Part shown: positions 13,350 through 24,103 of the stretch, in pieces
How the letters are laid out: each line of letters opens with the position of its first letter
How positions within the stretch are numbered: position 1 is the stretch's first letter
DNA from: Phyto melanocephala
Taxonomy: Eukaryota > Arthropoda > Insecta > Diptera > Rhinophoridae
Assembly (NCBI GenBank): GCA_941918925.1
Contig: OW799235.1
Coordinates: 108,021,947 to 108,085,946 of the forward strand
Length of the DNA: 64,000 nucleotides
Direction of reading: 5' to 3'
The notes under the pieces: model-generated
Databases searched by the model: none
What the model saw: only the letters and a program-made list of their open reading frames with translations
What the model was told of the DNA's origin: nothing
Made by a program: the position numbers and the translations under genes

Positions 13350-13740
13350 TTCTAGGTTAGATTAAACACGCCGATGATCTTGAAGATCATCACACTTGCA
13401 TCCATGGCTGATCCTTTTGTAATATTTTATAAATGGAATGTCGCGTGTAGCTCCCCCCAGAGAAAAAACGGTCCGACAATCTAAAGCCAACCCGACGCAC
13501 AAAGAAAAACATACTACCCTAACATCAGCATGATATATACTCACCAAATCGTGAAGAAATCTTTCCCCCAAAGGCAGGGCCTTACATTCCGCCAGAGCTG
13601 TGAAGGTGTTGCACCGTCTCAACTTCCTTTTCGTCGTGAAAACTTATGCAGAAGTCATTGCAAGATAAAATCTCCTGGCGTGTACTCCTAGGACACAGTA
13701 TTCAGTTAGAGCACTAACATGACGCCGTAATTGAGAGCGA
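13350..13740. repeat. GC-richer dispersed repeat, class unknown
   Basis: Base composition rises well above the surroundings. It starts near 'taggttagattaaacacgcc', similar in style to GGTTAGGTTAA-ended SINE-like repeats of flies, and runs through 'gtcgcgtgtagctcccc' to 'gacgccgtaattgagagcg'. The minus strand has an 86-codon open frame without a recognisable domain. I read it as a transposon fragment, not a gene. Confidence 0.4.
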
Positions 13741-13989
13741 GTACAAAAGATTTTTAAAGTTCTAAAAAAGCATTAATTTTTTTTATTTAATTACTTAAAG
13801 AATTTGCGCTTTATTCCAAATTTTTTAAAGTTTTTGGATCCTCCCTGCATTTAGCAGTTTTTGAAAATTACTAATTTGCGTTTGTTTTTTTGTGTTTGTT
13901 TTTTTTTACTATATTTTTTTTTTAATTATTGAATCTGGGTATTTTGCACTTTGAATGGACATATGTTTTAAAAATGTTATTGATTGAAT

Positions 13990-14085
13990 ACCCCAGTGGA
14001 CTAGTCAGTAGTGTACTAGTCTATCAGTCTGAGGGTTACGGCTTCGATTCCGGCCAAAGTCTGGTTTGTTGCAATACAACTGATA
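13990..14085 (+). mobile_element. tRNA-derived SINE head (fragment)
   Basis: CCCCAGTGGACTAGTCAGTAG followed by GGCTTCGATTCCGGCC reproduces, on the opposite strand, the tRNA-like head of the complete SINE at 17003-17208. The B-box-like GCTTCGATTCC is intact, the A-box region is weaker. The body and GGTTAGG tail are missing, so this is a truncated copy. Confidence 0.65.
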
Positions 14086-16289
14086 AAATATTTGAGTTAT
14101 TTTCATGCTCCGTTCGTTAATAAAATTAGAATTTCATTTATAATATAAAATAAATAAAATATACTAATAGTTTACTTTTAGCTAATAATTTGATTTTGAT
14201 TGAATAATGCTAAATATTTTTATACATTTGTTTAAAAAATTCATTTCGTGTCGCCTTAGTTTAGACTTTGTCAACTTAACCATATTTCAGCCTTAAGTTA
14301 GGCAATTAGTTTGATTACAAAAACTACATTAAACTTGTCCATGCTTTAACTTTGCTTTCCCACAAGTATCCGCAAACAAAATTCAAACAATTTGTTCGCC
14401 AAAGATTTTTAGCTAATAGTACCATTTGTTTTTCCTTTTTTTCCTAAATTAATTTAAATTATTTACTAAAACAAATTACATTTGGCTCCCAACGTATTTA
14501 TTTAGCTGTTTGAAAAAGCTTCTATTTTTCTTCTAGTCAATCATTTAAAAACGTTTTTTTTTTACCCGTTACCTTTTGCATATTATAGGGATCCTGTGAA
14601 ATGTATAAATTAAGGGTATCCTAGTGCAGGCGCCATGGCCTGCGTTAGATATATTGTTAGGGGTTGTGTGCGTGCATAAGTGTATTTGTTTACTTCCTTC
14701 AACCATATTTACCTGACAAATGCAATTTGTTTAAGCAAACACTTAACGGCTTAAAAATGCGAAAAAGCTGTTTTAACTTTTAAGTAGACGACAAACTAGA
14801 GAAGAAGAATTATTTTTTTTAAATAAATTTTTCCCCATAAGATTTCAGAGGGAATAAAAAATGAAAACGAAAAGCGTAAACTCAAAAGTATGGTATTTGT
14901 TTATAAAACAGCATTAATTTAATCAGGTTTTTGCTGAAAGCGAATTAAAAAAATAAATGCAATTTAAAAATTCTATTTAGAAAACAAATTAAAACGGTTA
15001 GGGAGAAAAATACAAAGAATCTTTTTAATCACTATGCCACAACCACATTCATTTTTCGCTGTTGTTTTTCTTTTTATTGCACATAATCAAAATGCTCTTA
15101 AAATGTAAATGTTGTTTCTCCCTTGTTTTAAGGTAGAGTAGAAGTGTTCACAGCGAGGATACTGTAAAAAATTTTTGTTTCAAAATTTTAACACCCTCTG
15201 CATATTAATGTGAATTATATTTTTTTGCTCTCTGTAACGAAATAAAAAACTATACTTGTTTATATACAAATAAAGAATATTTGTAAAATAAGTTATGCAT
15301 ATAAAAATATAGCATAGTACACTGAATTACACCAATAAAAATCGTTGTAAAAAAAGACAGTGAAACTTTATCATGCATTCTATGCATCTCCAGATAAAAG
15401 CACATTGCAATGTACTTATTAAAAGGTAAAGATCCCTTTCACCAACCAAAGAACAACAAAATAAGCATAAATAAATAAAAAAAATTATTATCATGTACAA
15501 ACAAAAGGAACAAAATACGAAAATACAACGCTGAATAAAAAAGATAGTTAACGTTAATATGTATGTAGTTTTTCACAGCACAGATAAAAATATACAATTT
15601 CTTAGTGCAATAAATTACAAAATATAAATAAGGAAATCTTTTTTTTATGACCAAAGACCGAAAATAATAAAAATTACAACCGCAAATAATAATAACAGGA
15701 AGTTACACACACTTTTAAGCATTTTGTTGATAGTGTACGTGTAAATAAAATATAAGATACACATTTACATATTTTTTTTAATTCGCAGGATAAGTCAGAA
15801 AGAAAAACTTTATTAATTTATTCAATCGATCACTTTACTCTTATATATGTGTACATCAGTAAAATCGCTGTAACTAAAAAATTAAAATTGGAACACTTTA
15901 ATTCAGTGGTTATATCTGAATCCCCTAAAATCCGCTGAGCCAATTTTGAATTACATCATCCAATATAAAGCAATTCTGAAAGTATTCGAATGTAATTGGA
16001 CTGCAGTTGCAAATGCTTCGAGTTCGACTTAACTATTAAACGGCTCTGCCTATGGTAATGAGATTTTGAGTCGATTGAATTTCATGAGAGTCTTGTCCTA
16101 AGTCACAAGTCTCTGTCATATCGTCTGCGGTAATTTGCATTGTTGTGGGGCAGGGTTGGATTCTTTCCCTATCGCCGGTAATGTTTCTGGTGGATCTACC
16201 AAGATCCGCCCAAATCCTATAAATATCCTGAATCCTGGTATTAGTATAAGACTACTTAGCGTCATTTAAACTGCGATTGAGCTCAAACA

Positions 16290-16920
16290 AATTGTCTGGA
16301 GGAATGAAATTTGGTTAAAATATTTTTAATACAGGGAGGCTCACCAAATCTGCTACAATATAAAATTAAAATAACTTTTTAATCAATGTATTCCATTTTT
16401 TTTGTAACTTATGGCTTTCAAAATTGATAGACTGTAAATGATCTTCATGCTCATCCAAGCATATGCGACACCTGATTAAAAAATTATTAATTTTTTCCTG
16501 AAGGGGTTTCCTTAATTATTGCTTTAATGAACTGGCTAGGTGTGCAGTTTTTCTATCTTCCTGGAACCAAATGCTATTGAAACGAATACCTCTTCGGCGC
16601 AGTTGTTTGTAGAAAACTTTATCTTATTATCTTTAAATAACTTGCTCCAAAGACAGTCACTTGTATGCCGTTGTCTTCAAAAAAGTATATGCACTAATAT
16701 CCACCTTTATAAAACTATGTACCACATAGTAATTTGTGCTGGGTGCAGTTCCATCTTGCTTCTATCAAATTGGAATTGTCTGAATTAATGATCCTACAGC
16801 CACGATTGTGTCTTGAACACGAACAAAGAGATCTTCGTGTAGTGCTACCAGATTCGGCGTTCATGTTTGCCGCCAAAGTCCCGCCTAAATTTCCTTTGAA
16901 CCAAAATGAAGGACTGTAAA
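16290..16920 (-). mobile_element. Decayed Tc1/mariner transposase
   Basis: The minus strand near 16690-16590 reads FEDNGIQVTVFGASYLKIIR then a region with RRR-like codons and 'ALHLVP'. This matches the inter-catalytic part of mariner-group transposases (YFFED-x-VTV-x-A-x-RY). Frames shift several times and stops are frequent. No TIR pair was found. Confidence 0.5.
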
Positions 16921-17002
16921 GCATGGTACTGCTGCACTATCCAAATTTAATTTTCATTATTCCAAGCTTTAACTTTTATAATTTTAAATAGTTACTAGCC
17001 AA

Positions 17003-17208
17003 GGTTAGGTTAGGTAGAACAGGCAGCTGTTGTGCAGCTCACTTGGGTCCAATTTTTTGATCCCATTGTGATACCTGAGTAGAAAAGTAAGAATAGAATA
17101 GAAAAGAGAGAAGAGAAGCAGACAACACCACAGTCTCTGGCGGGAATCGAACCCACAACCCCCCAAACTAGCAGACTAGCACACTACTGACTAGTCCACC
17201 GGGGCACC
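17003..17208 (-). mobile_element. tRNA-derived SINE, full length
   Basis: On the minus strand it begins at 17208 with GGTGCCCCGGTGGACTAGTC and carries GGGTTCGATTCCCGCC, a perfect pol III B box. The body includes 'atcccattgtgatacctgag' and 'gcagctcacttggg', and it ends in CCTAACCTAACC. AGCCAA flanks it at 16997-17002 and 17209-17214, a short target-site duplication. Related SINEs with this tail and 'cattgtgatacc' core are abundant in calyptrate flies, to my knowledge. Confidence 0.75.
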
Positions 17209-17557
17209 AGCCAAAGCCCAAAAAAAAAAAATAAACCGTTTAATTAAACCGACAAAAATTATTAGGTTTTAGTTTTGTAGCACGATAATTTTAGAATTAA
17301 TTAAGGCAATAAAGCCACTGTGAATTTTCTGGTTTATTCTAAATTTTAAACTTCATAAGGATGGAAATACATAAGCAATGCTGAAATTTGTAATTTTTAC
17401 GGTAATCGCATTAAGTATTAAAAAGCCATTATGAAAATGGGTGAGCTATAAAAAATTTATTTGCGTAAAACTCGTTATATTTGGTTAATATAATGGTATT
17501 TATAAGACACTTGTTCAAACGCGTCGTTTAAGTGAAAACGTCGCAGTTGTCAACCTT

Positions 17558-17987
17558 ATACTACATTTACACCTGAGCGAAATCTAGTATTTAAATCTAT
17601 ATCGTTTATACCATTTTTTTTTTGGCATTTTGCAATATTTCGTTTTCAAAACAGTATATTGATTTACAAGGTGGTCTGAGAGGCTCTCTGTGCTCTACTT
17701 CTCCAAAATTCAAGCTTCATATAAAAAATTTAAGCGATAAAATAATGTTGCAATTGCAACCACCTTATATATTAAGATTGAATTTTTCTTTATGCAGCGT
17801 AGTATATTTTATTACAATTTAATAAAAACCACAGTTGCATAACGAAGTAGTACTAGATTTTAAGTAGATTCTGCCAAAATCTAGTGGCGAAGCAGATTTC
17901 GTTTTGTATGGGAAATCTGGAAGAAATTAACAAGATATCGCTCAAAATCCCTTAAGAGCTAGATTTTGTGTAGGTGTAAATGTAGTA
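17558..17987. mobile_element. MITE with ATACTACATTTACACCT termini
   Basis: ATACTACATTTACACCT at 17558-17574 is exactly inverted at 17971-17987, and the similarity continues inward (GAGCGAAATCTAG against CACAAAATCTAG). The 430-bp interior has only short unconvincing frames. A short non-autonomous DNA transposon; superfamily not assigned. Confidence 0.7.
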
Positions 17988-18477
17988 TTAGTATTGTGGA
18001 GAACCGAATTTGTGAACTTCTTGATGTTTTCGATAATTTTGCGTATGATTAGATTTTGAAGCTCTACAAGTTGCAAGCCAGCTGGTCATTAACATTGCCC
18101 TATATTTGCTGAACTTATATGAAACAACCCGCTAGTTTTTCTGAAAAAATAATTTTCTTTTGTCTTAAGGCATTAGGAAAAAATTATCTTACATAAACGA
18201 AAATTTAATAAGATAAGCAGTTTTTTACTCAACATCAACAAAACACTTAAAAAGCTTTGATATTTTATTGTTGTTTACTCTAATGTAAATTTATTATTTG
18301 ATGGTTTTTAAGTGAATAAGAATTTGTTATGAAACACGTTTCCAGTTGATTATATTTACATATCGTCGCTGCTCTGACGGAATTGGTTATGTGATAATTT
18401 TAGAATAAATTTTTATTATTCTATTTTGAACCATTATTGGTCGTACATCTATCCACCAAACTGTTACTCTTAGGGCC

Positions 18478-18687
18478 ATTATTACAACTTGCCGTTAGTT
18501 AAAGGCAGGATTTTGTCGGACCGATAAATGGCTTTGCATTATAAAGGTTTCATTTATTATTTTTTTATTCATTAAATATTATTATTTGTAATAAAAATAA
18601 TAGTACAAAAATTTAAGTTGTAACAATGCAAAGCTATTTATCGAACGCAAAAAATCCTACCTTTAACTAAAGGCAGGTTGTAATAAT
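18478..18687. mobile_element. 210-bp foldback MITE
   Basis: Both ends start ATTATTACAAC and read inward through TTAGTTAAAGG.AGGATTTT...CGATAAAT.GCTTTGCATT with few mismatches over about 65 bp. The middle is AT-rich filler. A typical small TIR element with long arms, able to form a hairpin in the Rbfox1 pre-mRNA 1.7 kb upstream of the RRM exon. Confidence 0.8.
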
Positions 18688-19858
18688 TTGATTGTACTAT
18701 TTATGATTTAGATAACGCGAATCACAGTGTTTACTAAAGGCATATATACAGATATATTTAACGGCTAATTGCTACAACAAGCATCTTTTTAGTAGATGTT
18801 TTCTATCAAGGCGAATTCGTATATCAGTGGAGGAAAAATTGTTACGGCCAGTTTGTTGATTAAATAAAGGATATATGTATGTTTTTAAACCCATGATATG
18901 GGGTATAAAAACAACAAATATAAATAAATTAGTTATCAAAAAAGAACACTTAGGTTCAAAGTTTAATATCAAGACGAACATCTCATTTTTCATCTCACAG
19001 CGAAACAATTAATTTATTGCAAATTTCCCGACAACACGATTCTACGAAATTCAGCATTTAATTGGCTGCTATGGTAATGCAATATAACAGCACTGAATTA
19101 TATCTGTAGTGATATAATAAAGATGGCTTCTACACATTATATCTGTGGGGGATGGATTCTATACAGTGTTAATCCAATTCATGATGTGATTAACCAAACA
19201 GATCTGACATTTGAAAAATAACTTGTTACGTGTGTTATTTATTTTTTTTTTTCATTGGAATCCCTATTATATACAACCTGTAGAAAATTTCCTGCTTGTG
19301 TAAATATTAAACGAAAGATTTGACGGACGCCGCTAAAACAATTTTGACTCTTTCTTATTAAAAAAAACTTTTATAAAATGTTTTTTTAAACACAGAATTT
19401 GATCGAACTAATCTTTTAAATGTTATATAAATATAAATTGTTTATAAATTATAAATGTGAAAAAAACTAAAATTTTCTCTTAAATACAAAATAAATTTAA
19501 TTTACTACTAATTTAATGTAATTAAATAATTTATGAAAATATTTTCAAAATTTAAAAAAAAACAATTCTGTACTTTAATTTACATAGAAAATTGCTAATG
19601 AAATTGCGGTTATAAATACAAGTTTTTTTTTCTAATTAAACATTTTATTAAATCTATATTTTCATGAGCTCTACTCTACTACGTACTACTACAGTACGAT
19701 TATCATTATCAATGGTTATGATTAAATAAATTTGCACTTGTGTGTAAATATTAATATTTATTTTAGCAATAACTAAGCAATAATAAATAAAACTCATTAA
19801 TTTTCATTGGTTATCGAGAGTAATATAGTTTAAAAAAAATATATATTCATAAAAAAGT

Positions 19859-19864
19859 TGCATG
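19859..19864 (+). promoter_or_regulatory. TGCATG Rbfox-binding site
   Basis: Exact (U)GCAUG motif 487 nt upstream of the RRM exon. The motif is the established Rbfox RNA recognition element; function here is inferred from proximity to the Rbfox1 exon. Confidence 0.45.
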
Positions 19865-20072
19865 TTTGCGTTTTAATATTAAAATTCCATATATAATTAC
19901 AACACTAACCATACCCCCTAGTCTTATTTAAAAAAAAATTGTTTTAACTTTTTATAAAATATAATTTAAAAAACAAAACCTAATTAAACATTATATTATA
20001 TTATAATTTTTCGTCTTTTTTTCCTTTTTTTCTTCTCCTGTTACAAACAAAAAAAAAATAAAAAAAATTACT

Positions 20073-20078
20073 TGCATG
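20073..20078 (+). promoter_or_regulatory. TGCATG Rbfox-binding site
   Basis: Exact TGCATG 273 nt upstream of the RRM exon acceptor. Upstream Rbfox binding generally represses the following exon; in mammals GCAUG motifs upstream of the homologous 93-nt exon mediate autoregulated skipping. Confidence 0.5.
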
Positions 20079-20099
20079 TTTTGCTATGACTGTGATGTA

Positions 20100-20170
20100 T
20101 TCGTTTATGATGATGATTGATGATAATAATGATGATGATGATGATTAAAATAATAATAATGATGATGTTT
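20100..20170. repeat. (GAT/AAT)n simple repeat
   Basis: An imperfect run of GAT and AAT trinucleotides about 200 nt upstream of the RRM exon. Confidence 0.9.
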
Positions 20171-20350
20171 ATAATGACTGTTACGCGTATGGAATTAAAC
20201 AATAATTTTTCATTTTTCTTACTTGTTAATGGAATGTGCAAAAATAATAAACAAAAACAAATGAAAAAAAAATTATAAATAAATATTAATTACAAATAAA
20301 AATATTATATAAAAAATATATATATAAATCACATATAAACGAACTCACAG

Positions 20351-20443
20351 GGATTTGGTTTTGTAACATTCGCTAACAGCACTGATGCGGAACGAGCACG
20401 TGAACGTCTACATGGTACCGTGGTTGAGGGTCGCAAAATAGAG
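20351..20443 (+). CDS. Rbfox1: Rbfox1 RRM exon, 93 nt
   Basis: The exon is flanked by acceptor ...ACTCACAG and donor GTGGGT. It encodes 31 residues in phase 0-0, beginning [20 protein letters not shown] and ending [18 protein letters not shown] is the RNP1 core of the Fox RRM (its leading Lys comes from the previous exon), and [11 protein letters not shown] is diagnostic of Fox-1 family proteins. The protein binds (U)GCAUG in introns and controls alternative splicing in the nucleus of neurons and muscle. The length of 93 nt equals that of the homologous vertebrate exon, whose in-frame skipping yields an RNA-binding-dead isoform. A TGCATG overlaps the donor region at 20449. Identity is secure; skipping in this species is inferred. 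Confidence 0.97.
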
Positions 20444-20448
20444 GTGGG

Positions 20449-20454
20449 TGCATG
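20449..20454 (+). promoter_or_regulatory. TGCATG overlapping the RRM exon donor
   Basis: TGCATG starts at intron position +6 of the donor (GTGGGTGCATG), so its first base overlaps the U1 snRNA pairing region. Downstream Rbfox sites usually promote inclusion, but one this close could instead block U1. Either way it gives Rbfox1 protein a direct handle on its own RRM exon. Confidence 0.6.
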
Positions 20455-21214
20455 TTATCATTGATAATTAATAATAAAAAGGATTTAGCAAGATATTCCA
20501 CATAATTTTTATTTAAGAAGAAACATTGAAATACTTTTATATCTACTTAGTTAAATCCTTTTTAGTTCGTTAATTTATTTTAATATTTAAATATGTATGT
20601 ATATGTATGAAATGTTTGGCTCGTACAGTAGATTTAAAATTATTTATAAAACATATTATAAACTTTTAATTTATTGAATATCTCTCTTACATACCTGACA
20701 TTTGAATATTATTCTAATTAATATCCTTGTATTTGAATCTACATATCCTACACTGATGCTTCATAAACTTTGACATGTTTGTTTTTTAATATTAATTATT
20801 TGTATATTCTTACATCTTTGTTAGCTTATGTGTCTGCTATACATATTTGATATCTTTTGGGTCTTATTTATCTAAAGTAAATTTTAGCAACAACAAAAGA
20901 AGTAAATTATAGCATCATTAGCAATATTATATTTAATGTTTCTAGGTTGCAAATATTTTGTGATGGGGTGGTTTTGCTCGTTAACCAGTGCATATTTGTA
21001 TTTTATGTATTTTATAGCAATTAGTTCCCTTTTGGATAACATTTAGGTATTTATGTAATAATGACTTTAAACTAGGATTTCAGTATCAAAATAATCTAAT
21101 AACTTAAGTTGTATAAGAGTATGTAAGACTGTGTCTGGAATTAATTGACTCTTTAAAATTGGTAAAAACTGAGATGAAGTTTACCACAAATGTTAGGTAA
21201 ATCAATTATTATAT

Positions 21215-22290
21215 AAAGGGTGGTCCAATCATAACGAACGAACTTAATTGTAAATAAAAGAATATGTTTTCAGAGAATTATATTGATATTTTTTATTATA
21301 GAAGTAGAAGGATCGTTGACAATTATGAGTGAAACAAAATATCGGCCAAATGCTTGCCAAGGCTTCGGTGACATACATCTATGTGATGGTCTATATTTTC
21401 AATAACACTGACATAATTGATGTTCACTGACTTTATTGTGCCGAACTATCTTATCCTTTACCTCTTGAATTACTGTTGGCTGATTGACGTATAATTTTTG
21501 TTTTTAATATCCCCAAAGAAAAAAGTGAAACGGTGTCAGATCACATAATCGTGGCGGTCAATCAACATCGCCACAACGTGAGATAACACGACCTTTGAAT
21601 TTCTCGCATAACAGCAATTGTTTCGTTGGCTATGTGGCAAGTGTCAACATCCTGTTGGATCAACCGACCTCATTTTCGAAGAGCTACGGCCCAATGATGA
21701 CACCAACCCATAAACTGCACCAAACAGTCACTTTATTTGACTGTAACAGCTGCAAATGTTATTCATTCATGAACTATTCCTACATTAGGAGTAAAATTAG
21801 ATGGTACTCCAGGACGTTAAAATCAAACTAATTTTTTAATTAATCAGCCTGGTTTATTTTATGGTCAACGTTCAGAAATTTGTCGAGCTAATCATAGTTT
21901 TATACCGATTGTTATTGAAAGTATTCCAGGAAATTATTTTATTAAATGAATTCATAAGCTTTTCAACAATCACTCGTAAATTATCACTTGCTCAAATGCG
22001 GCAATTCTGCTTGTTAACGAATCCACTGTAGTGAAATTTTGCTGACCAAAAAAATCACAAATATCACGAAATGCATTTTTATTTCAACACCCTTTTTCGT
22101 AAAAAGCTTCATCAATCTTAACGTGCTGCTCAATTGTGTACCTCTCCATGGTTAAATTTTTCACACACTGAAACAAAGAATTGTAGAATTAAGTTGGCCA
22201 AAAAACTTGACAATAAACATCGTGCATTACGGTTGAACCATTTTTATTAATTATTACACCCAAAACAATTAAATTAAATTTCAAGTTGAT
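21215..22290 (-). mobile_element. Decayed mariner-type element with a mitochondrial insert
   Basis: The left end is AAAGGGTGGTCCAATCATAACG next to TATA. Minus-strand reading from about 21600 gives WPPRLCDLTPFHFFLWGY, the region of the third catalytic Asp, and further downstream NQPTVIQEVKDKIV. From 22010 back to 21960 text like 'aatgcggcaattctgcttgttaacg' continues the transposase (VNKQNCRI-like). Stops and shifts are many. The COX2 fragment at 21745-21952 splits the coding region. The right TIR was not found. Confidence 0.65.
21745..21952 (+). pseudogene. NUMT: mitochondrial COX2 3' fragment
   Basis: With the invertebrate mitochondrial code (TGA = Trp, ATA = Met) the + strand reads as the C-terminal part of cytochrome c oxidase subunit II: NVIHSWTIPTLGVKLDGTPG, then [33 protein letters not shown] and NYFIKW. 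The copper-site region is degraded: the expected Cys of GQCSEICG is Arg (GQRSEICR), and TAA replaces a Leu codon after TPGR. TGA codons at HSW and KW show mitochondrial origin. About 208 bp, sitting inside a mariner relic. Not functional. Confidence 0.88.
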
Positions 22291-22528
22291 CCGATATTAG
22301 CCTAGTGGAATGCATTTTCGAATTAGGAAAAACAGTCCACAATTTGTAAGTGAAACCAGTAAACTGAGAACACCAGAACATAAAAAAAACAACAAAAACC
22401 TTTTAAAGGGAAGCTTAAATTGTTACACTCCCTCTGCATTGTCTAACCCACACACACATAAAGCACCCATTACAAAAGTAATTTGTACTAACACACATAT
22501 CTTTGTCTTATTTTTTTTATGTTACATA

Positions 22529-24103
22529 CAGTGGCTCATATTTAAAGGCGGGTAGGCGAATGAAAAAATTTCTAATCACAGTACCTATGTTTCTGTGAAA
22601 GAAATATGTACATCTGCCTATTTTTCTATTTTATCACAAAAATCATTTTATTTGAAGACAGCAAAACAGTTTCCGTTATAAAATGTACACGAAGTCTAAG
22701 CAAGATAAGTACACTCTTCTGTCTCAAATTTAAAGTCGGGCATTACATAAAAAAAATCAATAATATTAAAAAAAAAGCTCATTGGCAGTATTTTGTTGCA
22801 ACCGGCATGTCATAGATTTAATTAGTATTTTGCCAAAATTAGTAGTAAAATTTCTGCCCTCCTTGCAGAGCAGATTTCTAGAGATGTTTTGATGTACACA
22901 GCCTACCCTGCATTGCTGCGCCCCAATTTGTCCCATTAACGTTCAATGACATTGAGATCGGGACGTTTTACAAATGTTTTGAGCACCTTTAGACAATTAT
23001 GCAACAAGCAATTATTTACATCAAGCGCTGTATTTCGGGTCGTTATGCTAACAGAAAGTTATGTTTGATGCCCAGGTTCTTGATACTTTCTTTTAAATTA
23101 GTCTTTGGAATTGTGAAACAGACATTATTTCACCCCTAAAATGTCTGTTTCCAAATCCTGTTGCTGCTTTGCACCTCCCAACCATCACCGACTGACTCAT
23201 CACATTATTTTACTTTCTTACTTTTATTTTTATTTTTGCGCCATACTTTACTTCCTTTCTTTACACGCAAATAAATTCAATTTACTTTCATCATTAAGTA
23301 GTACCTAAAAATATATCTTTAACGCAATGAAATTTTGGTTTCTACCTACAGTGTTCCAAAAACCAGCATGCTTGGCAATATATTGACAAGCAAAACAAAT
23401 TAGCCATTTGGCCTCTTTAGTGCAACACGACCAATACAGTAGTACAATACAATGCAATACAGACATTGTTTCTGAGATAACCTCTGTCCCAGCAGCTTAT
23501 TTAATCAATACAGTTAATTTTGGTGCAGATATAAATTAATTTTTCTTAACTTCTCTCTATACCACGCTCTCATCCCGAGAGAATAGCTAGTTGTTTGTTT
23601 CTTATCTATCGATTTTCTTTATATCTCACGATTATATCATGTACTGCTCTTTTTTTTAAACCAATTTTGATATTTCGCGTTCAGATTTTACCTCTAAATG
23701 TCGCTGAATAACTATGTTACGTTCCTCCAAGGTGAACTCTAATGTATTACGCACCATTTTACAAAATACTCCAAATACATCAGTGAATGATTGATAAGGT
23801 AACAATGACGAATAAAATTGTAAACAAAAACATAAAACGCAACAAAAGGTATATTTCTTTGGCTTGGAGCTAAAAGGGCCAATGTCACTTTTTTGCTCCT
23901 TTGAGTTAATCATTACATTGGATTTGTTTTCTTGCTCTATTTCATTATGGTAAAACATCTAAAGTCATACTTAACCCAGAACAGCTTCATAAATAAAATG
24001 CTAACCAATGTCACTATGAAAGCATCTGTAAAAGTTAAAGTTTAATTCCAATTTTCTTAAAAGTAAATATTATGACATTGGCCCTTTTAGCTCCAAGCCA
24101 CAG
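22529..24103 (-). mobile_element. Tc1-like element, about 1.6 kb, decayed
   Basis: The left end, CAGTGGCTCATATTTAAAGGC at 22529, follows a TA. The right end, inverted, reads CTGTGGCTTGGAGCTAAAAGG and ends at 24103. Minus-strand coding runs right to left: MVRNTLEFTLEERNIVIQRH with a helix-turn-helix-like REISKLV near 23755-23656, then NDESKLNLFACK near 23305 (family motif DESKFNLF), then RPDLNVIERLNG near 22960 (PDLNPIE). Length is right for Tc1. Frames are broken and the ends have diverged. Confidence 0.7.
23861..24099. repeat. Perfect 27-nt inverted repeat in the Tc1-like end
   Basis: The 27 bases 23861-23887 (starting GGCTTGGAGCTAAAAGGG) are exactly the reverse complement of 24073-24099. 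The outer arm coincides with the terminal repeat, the inner arm lies in the 5' coding region. The 185-nt loop is AT-rich. Confidence 0.9.

Larger units (their letters stand above)
1..20350 (+). other. Rbfox1: Rbfox1 intron upstream of the RRM exon (partial)
   Basis: No Rbfox coding exon is visible before 20351; the exon encoding the first half of the RRM must lie upstream of the window. This stretch is AT-rich intronic DNA with long A and T runs. Identifiable content is listed separately: repeat copies near 1.3, 5.3, 9.2 and 11.1 kb, mariner remnants near 4.0, 8.5 and 16.3 kb, a LINE 3' end at 11.3-12.5 kb, SINE copies at 14.0 and 17.0 kb, and MITEs at 17.6 and 18.5 kb. In 2300-4000, 5950-8460, 9250-11095, 14090-16280 and 18690-20350 I see nothing else beyond the short sites listed. 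Confidence 0.8.

Noticed and set aside
13991..14060. Possible tRNA gene
   Set aside because: Has a B-box-like element, but the fold does not close as a cloverleaf and the same sequence heads the SINE at 17003-17208.
23656..23958. 100-codon minus-strand frame as an independent gene
   Set aside because: Its C-terminal half is the Tc1-like transposase N-terminus and its N-terminal half crosses the element's inverted repeat, so it is not a host gene.
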